Part shown: one piece after another, positions 6,349 to 10,333 of the stretch | Position numbering within the stretch: position 1 is the stretch's first letter | Layout: each line of letters begins with the position of its first letter | Source of the DNA: Yoonia sp. | GTDB lineage: Bacteria; Pseudomonadota; Alphaproteobacteria; Rhodobacterales; Rhodobacteraceae | Assembly (NCBI GenBank): GCA_028822885.1 | Contig: JAPKCP010000106.1 | Coordinates: 1-10,333 of the forward strand | Direction: 5' to 3' | Length of the DNA stretch: 10,333 bases | Notes under the pieces: model-generated | Told to the model about the DNA's origin: nothing | Databases searched by the model: none | The model's input: the letters and a program-made list of their open reading frames with translations, nothing else | Made by a program: the position numbers and the translations under genes

Positions 6349-6388
6349 CCATCCCCCGACACTTAAATCCATAAATGAGGGGGCATGG
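6349..6388. other. Long-loop inverted repeat in the pgk-fda gap
   Basis: CCAT plus CCCCC (6349-6357) can pair with GGGGG and ATGG (6379-6388), leaving one bulged base and a 21-nt loop. It lies 39 nt upstream of the fda start on the transcribed strand. It could be a leader structure of fda or part of an attenuating hairpin, but no U-run follows. Confidence 0.25.
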
Positions 6389-6404
6389 TCGCGCAATTAT
6401 GGTG

Positions 6405-6420
6405 GCGCTACCGTTAGCGC
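6405..6420. terminator. Weak hairpin after pgk
   Basis: GCGCTA (6405-6410) pairs with TAGCGC (6415-6420) across a 4-nt loop, 12 nt past the pgk stop. The stem is short and no T-run follows on the - strand, so this would be at most a partial terminator, allowing read-through from pgk into fda. Confidence 0.3.
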
Positions 6421-6432
6421 TATTATTTGTCG

Positions 6433-7611
6433 TTAGCTGCTAAGTGCGGCAACACCGGGCAATTCCTTGCCCTCCATCCACTCGAGGAAGGCTCCACCAG
6501 CAGTTGAAATATAAGTAAAACTATCCGCGACGCCTGCTTGGTTCAGCGCTGCTACCGTATCGCCACCACCTGCAACCGAGATTAGATTACCCGATGCCGT
6601 CAACGCACCGGCCACACCCGCAGCCGCATTTGTAGCCCGATCAAACGGTTCAATTTCAAACGCACCAAGGGGGCCGTTCCAGACGAGCGTTTTCGCACCT
6701 GCCAGCACTTCGCTGATGTAGGTTACAGTCTCAGGTCCGGCGTCTAAGATCATCGCGTCAGACGGGCAGGCGTCAGGCGCAACGATTTCGTTTGGTGCGC
6801 CGGCCTTGAATTCACGCGCCACAACAATGTCGCGGGGCAGGATGATTTCGCAGCCAGCCTTTTCAGCTTTCACAAGAATAGCGCGGGCAGTGTCCGCTAG
6901 ATCATGCTCGCAAAGTGATTTGCCGACATTAATTCCTTGGGCGGCCAAAAACGTATTAGCCATGCCGCCGCCGATCACAAGATGATCGACCTTGCTGACA
7001 AGATTTCCCAACAGATCAAGCTTTGTAGACACCTTTGCACCACCAACCAGTGCAACAACCGGACGCTTCGGCGTGCCCAAAGCAGCCTCTAAGGCGCCCA
7101 ATTCAGCGGCCATCAACCGACCAGCACAAGCAGGCAACAACCGGGCAATCGCTTCGGTTGAGGCATGGGCGCGGTGGGCAGCGGAAAACGCATCATTAAC
7201 GTAGATATCACCGAGGGACGCCAAACGCTTGGCGAACCCTTCGTCGTTTTTCTCTTCACCGGGGTTAAATCGCAAGTTCTCAAGCAACAAAACCTCACCG
7301 TCTTCCATCTCCGCGACAGCCTCAGCATAGTCGCCATTCACGAAGGTCACGGGCAAGCCAAGCGTATCTGACACAGCACCCGCGATATGCTCCAACGATA
7401 ATTCTGGCACGACCTGACCCTTTGGGCGACCAAAGTGGGCCATCAATATGACCTTACCACCCATCGCTTGGATATCGTCGACGGTCGCTGCAATTCGCTC
7501 AATCCGGGTCGCATCTGTGACGCGACCGTCTTCCATAGGCACATTTATGTCGACGCGGACCAACGCACGTTTGCCTGCAAAGTCCATATCATCAAGGGTT
7601 TTCCACGTCAT
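6433..7611 (-). CDS. pgk: Phosphoglycerate kinase
   Basis: Interconverts 1,3-bisphosphoglycerate plus ADP and 3-phosphoglycerate plus ATP in glycolysis, gluconeogenesis and related cycles. The 392 residues are normal family length and show the two Rossmann-like domains. In the N-terminal domain are VRVDINVP (18-25) and AHFGRPKG (58-65), which bind 3-phosphoglycerate, plus LLLENLRF (108-115). In the C-terminal domain are GGAKVSTKL (190-198), GGGMANTFL (214-222), WNGPLGAFE (311-319) and the nucleotide loops GGGDT (348-352) and STAGGAFLEW (369-378). The ATG has AGGAGA at 7623-7618 with a 6-nt spacer. The 128-bp divergent gap to the cyclophilin genes must hold its promoter; TTGACG at 7669-7664 is a plausible -35 box, but I see no convincing -10. 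Confidence 0.97.
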   Translation of the reverse strand: MTWKTLDDMDFAGKRALVRVDINVPMEDGRVTDATRIERIAATVDDIQAMGGKVILMAHFGRPKGQVVPELSLEHIAGAVSDTLGLPVTFVNGDYAEAVAEMEDGEVLLLENLRFNPGEEKNDEGFAKRLASLGDIYVNDAFSAAHRAHASTEAIARLLPACAGRLMAAELGALEAALGTPKRPVVALVGGAKVSTKLDLLGNLVSKVDHLVIGGGMANTFLAAQGINVGKSLCEHDLADTARAILVKAEKAGCEIILPRDIVVAREFKAGAPNEIVAPDACPSDAMILDAGPETVTYISEVLAGAKTLVWNGPLGAFEIEPFDRATNAAAGVAGALTASGNLISVAGGGDTVAALNQAGVADSFTYISTAGGAFLEWMEGKELPGVAALSS

Positions 7612-7680
7612 GAGCCGTCTCCTAAGTCCGATTTAAACCTTACCTGAGGGAATGACCTGAAAACGTCAACCTGCGGGTCC

Positions 7681-7709
7681 TTGGCAATTGGCGTCATGCG
7701 CCATATGTC
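7681..7709 (+). promoter_or_regulatory. Candidate promoter of the cyclophilin pair, with inverted repeat in the spacer
   Basis: TTGGCA (7681-7686, five of six matches to the -35 consensus) and TATGTC (7704-7709, three of six) are 17 bp apart. TGGCG (7689-7693) and CGCCA (7699-7703) form a 5-bp inverted repeat within the spacer. A transcript would start near 7716, about 24 nt before the start codon. Confidence 0.4.
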
Positions 7710-7739
7710 AGGGGCAACATCAAAATAAGGGAGCGCCCA

Positions 7740-8246
7740 ATGGCCGATATTAAAGATCCAGAAAACACAATCATCGTCACACTCAAAGATGGTGACGTTG
7801 TGATCCAACTTTTGCCAGACGTGGCACCGCAGCATTGTGACCGTATGAAGACACTCGTTCGCAACGGCGACTACGACAATGTTGCGTTCCACCGCGTGAT
7901 TGACGGCTTCATGGCGCAGACTGGCGACGTAGCCAACGCGAACATGGAAAAAGACTATAATCCAGGTAGCGCCGGCACAGGCGGTTCCGACATGCCGGAT
8001 CTGCCAGCTGAATTCTCCAAGATTCCACATGCTCGTGGATCCATCGGCGCTGCACGCTCTGCAAACCCGAATTCCGCGAACTCACAGTTCTTTATTAACT
8101 TTAAGGACAATGATTTCCTCAACGGTCAGTACACTGTCTATGGTCAGGTCATCTCTGGCATGGACCACGTTGACGCTATCATGAAGGGCGAGCCACCAGC
8201 GAACCCTGATCGCATGATCTCTGTTAAGGTTGCTGCTGATGTTTAA
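7740..8246 (+). CDS. Peptidyl-prolyl cis-trans isomerase, cyclophilin type, cytoplasmic
   Basis: Cyclophilin-fold isomerase that speeds cis-trans change at proline bonds. The 168 residues cover one cyclophilin domain with no signal peptide, so it is predicted to act in the cytoplasm. The signature FHRVIDGFMAQTGD (50-63) supplies Arg52, Phe57, Met58 and Gln60, matching catalytic Arg55, Phe60, Met61 and Gln63 of human cyclophilin A. NSANSQFFI (111-119) forms the hydrophobic pocket. As in other bacterial members, the drug-contacting Trp121 has no Trp equivalent. AAGGGAG at 7727-7733 with a 6-nt spacer supports the ATG. It overlaps the next gene by 8 nt and clearly shares ancestry with it. ppiB would be a reasonable name, but I have not separated it from other small cyclophilins. 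Confidence 0.93.
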   Translation: MADIKDPENTIIVTLKDGDVVIQLLPDVAPQHCDRMKTLVRNGDYDNVAFHRVIDGFMAQTGDVANANMEKDYNPGSAGTGGSDMPDLPAEFSKIPHARGSIGAARSANPNSANSQFFINFKDNDFLNGQYTVYGQVISGMDHVDAIMKGEPPANPDRMISVKVAADV

Positions 8247-8784
8247 GCTTGCAGCAGTTCTGGCGCTTGTCGCGGGTCCTGCATTTGCGGCAGGCTTAGA
8301 AATCGACGTGACGGGTGAGGCCAATGGCACCATCAAGATTGACCTGTTTGAAGATATAGCGCCTTTGCACGCCGCCCAGATTTCAGCGATTGCTGAAGCT
8401 GGCGACTACAATGGTGTGGTTTTCCACCGGGTGATCGACGGTTTCATGGCCCAGACAGGCGATGTGGAAAACGGCAAAGAGGGCGGCAACCTGTCTCGTG
8501 CAGGCACCGGCGGCTCTGATCTAGGCAACATCGATGCGGAGTTTTCGGACAAGCCGTTCGATCGCGGCATTGTTGGCATGGCGCGGTCGCAGAACCCAAA
8601 TTCTGCGAACTCCCAGTTCTTCATTATGTTTGCGCCGGGCCACTTCTTGAATAACCAGTACACGGTTGTTGGCGAAGTTACCGAAGGCATGGACATCGTG
8701 GACGCCATCAAACGCGGCGCTGGCCAAAGTGGCTCCGTGAGCGGAACACCTGATGTGATGAGCGAAGTGCGCGTCACTGAATAA
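8239..8784 (+). CDS. Peptidyl-prolyl cis-trans isomerase, cyclophilin type, exported
   Basis: Second cyclophilin, 181 residues, with an N-terminal signal peptide (MFKLAAVLALVAGPAFA, cut after Ala17 or Ala18), so the mature domain should fold proteins in the periplasm. The signature FHRVIDGFMAQTGD recurs at 62-75 (Arg64, Phe69, Met70, Gln72), with GTGGSD at 89-94 and NPNSANSQFFI at 119-129, all shared with its neighbour. The ATG at 8239 lies inside the end of the upstream gene (ATGTTTAA, 8-nt overlap) and has AAGG at 8226-8229 with a 9-nt spacer. A TTG three codons upstream is less likely. The overlap implies coupled translation of the cytoplasmic and exported forms from one mRNA. The pair probably arose by tandem duplication with signal peptide gain; the order of events is not visible here. 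Confidence 0.93.
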   Translation: MFKLAAVLALVAGPAFAAGLEIDVTGEANGTIKIDLFEDIAPLHAAQISAIAEAGDYNGVVFHRVIDGFMAQTGDVENGKEGGNLSRAGTGGSDLGNIDAEFSDKPFDRGIVGMARSQNPNSANSQFFIMFAPGHFLNNQYTVVGEVTEGMDIVDAIKRGAGQSGSVSGTPDVMSEVRVTE

Positions 8785-8803
8785 AGTCAGTCTAACGTTT
8801 TTG

Positions 8804-8836
8804 AACAGGCGGGTCGCGATGTGGCCCGCCTGTTTT
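8804..8836 (+). terminator. Intrinsic terminator of the cyclophilin operon
   Basis: A perfect 10-bp stem (8804-8813 with 8825-8834, arm AACAGGCGGG) and an 11-nt loop are followed by TTTTCGTTT, starting 19 nt after the stop codon. This is a classical Rho-independent terminator. Confidence 0.88.
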
Positions 8837-8889
8837 CGTTTGCAAGCACGATTGGTCACGTTGCGGTGAAAAGGACTATGCCCGCGGGC

Positions 8890-8899
8890 TGTGATCACA
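8890..8899. promoter_or_regulatory. Short perfect palindrome upstream of the DUF3179 gene
   Basis: TGTGATCACA is a perfect 10-bp palindrome 33 bp before the start codon, between the cyclophilin terminator and the DUF3179 gene. It carries the TGTGA/TCACA half-sites known from CRP but without the 6-bp spacer, so CRP binding is not expected. Its short length means chance is a real possibility. Confidence 0.2.
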
Positions 8900-8932
8900 C
8901 AAGCTATGGGCAATCTCTTGAAAGGAAATCCC

Positions 8933-9898
8933 ATGCGATTGCTTGCAGCCATAGTGGCCTTGGTGGGCCTGACAACATTTGCCGCGGCTAGCCCAGAATT
9001 TTGGAAGCACGAATGGCCGAATACAGATTTCACCAAGACCAATGTAGACAGTTGGGTTGAGGTTCTGTCTGGCGGTCCGTCCAAAGACGGCATCCCTGCA
9101 CTTGATAGCCCGGTGTTTCGCGCAGCAGCGTCAGAGACACGTTTAGAACCCCGCGAACCTGTCATCACGGTTGAAATCGAAGGCGAAGTCCCGCGCGCAT
9201 ATCCAATCCGATACTTGATGTGGCATGAGATCGTGAACGACCAAATCGGCGATGTGCCAGTGGCCGTGACGTTCTGCCCGCTGTGCAATTCAGGGATCAC
9301 GTTTGATCGGCGCACGGATGCAGGCGTCCTTAGCTTTGGTGTTTCAGGCAAGTTGCGCAATTCTGATATGATCATGTTTGACCGCGAAACTGAAAGCTGG
9401 TGGCAGCAGGCCATTGGGATCGGTATCGTGGGCGAGTTGACGGATGTTGAGTTACAAAGCCTACCAAGTTGGATGGAAAGCTGGGATATCTTTAAGGCCC
9501 GTAACCCCGATGGCCTTGTGATGGAGCAACCAGACTTTCCTAGAAACTACGGCGCAAACCCATACGTTCAATACGATAGTTCCCACCGGCCGTTCCTATA
9601 TTCTGGTGAGGTGCCGCCGCATGATATTCCTGCCCTTGCGCGTGTCGTGCGTGTCGGCGACCGGGCTTGGCCGATGGCGCGCCTTGCTGCGCTGGGGAGT
9701 GTGACCGAGGCTGGCCTAACGATAAACTGGACTATAGGTCAAGCATCGGCATTGGATAGTGAATCAATTGGGGCAGGGCGCGATGTCGGGAACATTCGGG
9801 TGAAGGATTCCGCCGGGAATGACGTGGCGCATGACGTCATGTTTGCATTTGCGTTCCATGCTTTTTGGCCAGCTGGGACATGGATGCTAGGACTTTAA
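8933..9898 (+). CDS. Exported DUF3179-family protein
   Basis: Protein of the DUF3179 family, whose function is not established. The 321 residues begin with a signal peptide (MRLLAAIVALVGLTTFAAA, likely cut before Ser20), so the protein is exported. Family-like features are PIRYLMWHEIVND (about 91-103), the CPLC pair (Cys115, Cys118) in TFCPLCNSG, the core GKLRNSDMIMFDRETESWWQQ (about 139-159), NYGANPYVQYD (205-215) and a C-terminal aromatic segment FAFAFHAFWPAGTW. The CxxC could bind metal or be redox-active, but this is inference. The start is the ATG at 8933 with AAAGGAAA at 8921-8928 and a 6-nt spacer; an in-frame GTG 14 codons earlier would spoil the signal peptide. It is a single gene after a strong terminator, so it needs its own promoter, which I could not place with confidence. 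Confidence 0.85.
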   Translation: MRLLAAIVALVGLTTFAAASPEFWKHEWPNTDFTKTNVDSWVEVLSGGPSKDGIPALDSPVFRAAASETRLEPREPVITVEIEGEVPRAYPIRYLMWHEIVNDQIGDVPVAVTFCPLCNSGITFDRRTDAGVLSFGVSGKLRNSDMIMFDRETESWWQQAIGIGIVGELTDVELQSLPSWMESWDIFKARNPDGLVMEQPDFPRNYGANPYVQYDSSHRPFLYSGEVPPHDIPALARVVRVGDRAWPMARLAALGSVTEAGLTINWTIGQASALDSESIGAGRDVGNIRVKDSAGNDVAHDVMFAFAFHAFWPAGTWMLGL

Positions 9899-9904
9899 CC
9901 GCAC

Positions 9905-9932
9905 GGAAACTACTAGTTTCCATTCTGGAAAC
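9905..9932. promoter_or_regulatory. Three alternating inverted arms at 11-bp spacing, candidate operator or RNA switch
   Basis: GGAAAC (9905-9910), GTTTCC (9916-9921) and GGAAAC (9927-9932) are separated by 5 bp each, so arm starts repeat every 11 bp. The middle arm can pair with either neighbour; the first pairing extends to 7 bp with a 3-nt loop (9905-9911 with 9915-9921). No T-run follows. It lies 7 bp after the DUF3179 stop and about 40 bp upstream of the candidate promoter of the lipoprotein gene. Confidence 0.45.
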
Positions 9933-9969
9933 ACACTGGTGACTGACCAACTTATGGTTGTTTAGTGTT

Positions 9970-9999
9970 TTGACGCTGCTACATGTGTTAAAATATTTT
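9970..9999 (+). promoter_or_regulatory. Candidate promoter of the lipoprotein gene
   Basis: TTGACG (9970-9975, five of six -35 matches) is followed 18 bp later by TATTTT (9994-9999, four of six -10 matches) within a strongly AT-rich stretch. It would give a leader of about 20 nt before the start codon. Confidence 0.45.
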
Positions 10000-10025
10000 A
10001 TATCAGTGAGGCTATTTTGGCTGCT

Positions 10026-10333
10026 ATGCGTGTGTTGTTAAGTCTGCTTTTGGTTACCAAGCTTGGGGCTTGTGGTGGGGTAGGCGGCGGTGCGGCCAAC
10101 CCAACCGATATGATCCCTGCCACGCCGACACCCGATGTTGCGGCACCAACCATCACACCCGATGTCGCGGCACCAACCACCACACCAGATGTTGCGACAC
10201 CAACCACCACACCCGATGTTGCAGCACCAACCATCACACCCGATGATGCGACACCAGCGTTCACCTCTGATCCGTCAATGACCCCAATCACATTGGGGCA
10301 GATCAATGCAAATGCAGCTAGTTTTTCAGATCT
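10026..10333 (+). CDS. Lipoprotein with Pro/Thr-rich repeat stalk, N-terminal 102 residues (3' end outside window)
   Basis: The open frame runs to the right edge without a stop. The N-terminus is a lipoprotein signal: MRVLLSLLLV, then the lipobox LGAC with Cys16 as the lipid-modified residue, followed by a Gly-rich stretch (GGVGGG). Residues 35-79 are five 9-residue units of the form TPDVAAPTI, the last degenerate, making a Pro/Thr/Ala stalk that would hold a distal domain away from the membrane. Residues 80-102 (to ...LGQINANAASFSD) look like the start of a folded region I cannot assign. The ATG at 10026 has only a poor ribosome binding site; a TTG at 10017 has GAGG 5 nt upstream and would add three residues (MAA), so the true start may be there. 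No family was recognised. Confidence 0.75.
   Translation, partial: MRVLLSLLLVTKLGACGGVGGGAANPTDMIPATPTPDVAAPTITPDVAAPTTTPDVATPTTTPDVAAPTITPDDATPAFTSDPSMTPITLGQINANAASFSD
10128..10262 (+). repeat. Five tandem 27-bp repeats encoding a Pro/Thr stalk
   Basis: Five in-frame 27-bp units follow each other directly. Units 1-4 differ from each other at only a few bases and encode TPDVAAPTI, TPDVAAPTT, TPDVATPTT and TPDVAAPTI. Unit 5 has drifted to TPDDATPAF. The unit length is a multiple of three, so copy-number change by replication slippage would keep the frame and only alter the stalk length. Confidence 0.92.

Noticed and set aside
7608..8030. 140-residue open frame on the - strand just upstream of pgk
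   Set aside because: It is antisense to the first cyclophilin and would run across the divergent promoter region and into the pgk start. Its composition is not protein-like.
8521..9414. 297-residue open frame on the - strand
   Set aside because: It covers the antisense of the second cyclophilin and the DUF3179 gene, crosses a strong terminator, and shows no domain, signal or ribosome binding site.
10128..10262. CRISPR-like array
   Set aside because: The 27-bp units are directly adjacent with no unique spacers and encode an in-frame protein repeat.
9998..10306. Val/Gly-rich repeat protein on the - strand
   Set aside because: It is the antisense reading of the 27-bp repeats. The + strand reading has a lipoprotein signal, a candidate promoter and a plausible start.
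1..10333. A hidden novel defence, mobile or biosynthetic system
   Set aside because: Every gene but the small secreted protein, the DUF3179 protein and the edge lipoprotein is a recognised core-genome gene. No transposase, integrase, toxin-antitoxin pair, nuclease or flanking repeats were seen.

Overview
The window is chromosomal DNA from an alphaproteobacterium, most likely a marine Rhodobacterales (Roseobacter-group) species. The evidence is a pyruvate dehydrogenase operon whose E1-beta subunit carries its own N-terminal lipoyl domain, a short FtsB-like divisome gene upstream of it, a Staphylococcus-type class I aldolase next to pgk, and a tandem cyclophilin pair. The genus is not determined. 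All but the last gene on the right look like ordinary core-genome content. I found no mobile element, tRNA/rRNA, CRISPR array or phage gene, and no defence or biosynthetic system.

Layout, left to right. (1) The 3' part of cysE (+) enters from the left edge and ends at 659. A strong bidirectional terminator at 752-783 separates it from the convergent PDH operon. (2) The PDH operon reads leftward from 4796: pdhA (E1-alpha), pdhB (lipoyl-E1-beta, TAATG overlap), a small secreted cysteine-containing protein of unknown function (GTGA overlap), and pdhC (E2). No E3 (lpd) gene is present here. Its 153-bp upstream region is rich in symmetry: a 10+10-bp perfect palindrome next to the pdhA ribosome binding site, a hairpin, and a Crp/Fnr-type box. 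(3) Also leftward are ftsB, a terminator, fda and pgk. (4) Divergent from pgk and reading rightward are two overlapping peptidyl-prolyl isomerase genes, one cytoplasmic and one exported, closed by a terminator. (5) Next is an exported DUF3179 protein. (6) At the right edge is the 5' part of a lipoprotein gene with a five-unit, 27-bp tandem repeat encoding a Pro/Thr-rich stalk.

Functionally, pgk and fda serve the trunk of glycolysis/gluconeogenesis, and the PDH complex takes pyruvate to acetyl-CoA. cysE makes O-acetylserine from acetyl-CoA for cysteine synthesis. ftsB belongs to the division machinery. The cyclophilins, DUF3179 protein and lipoprotein belong to folding and the cell envelope.

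Start sites were chosen by ribosome binding site and family length. Longer alternative starts upstream of pdhB, ftsB, fda, the second cyclophilin and the DUF3179 gene were rejected. No stretch longer than about 300 bases lacks a gene. The most interesting unexplained signals are the pdhA palindrome and Fnr-like box, the small secreted protein inside the PDH operon, three evenly spaced alternating arms at 9905-9932, and the repeat-bearing lipoprotein.
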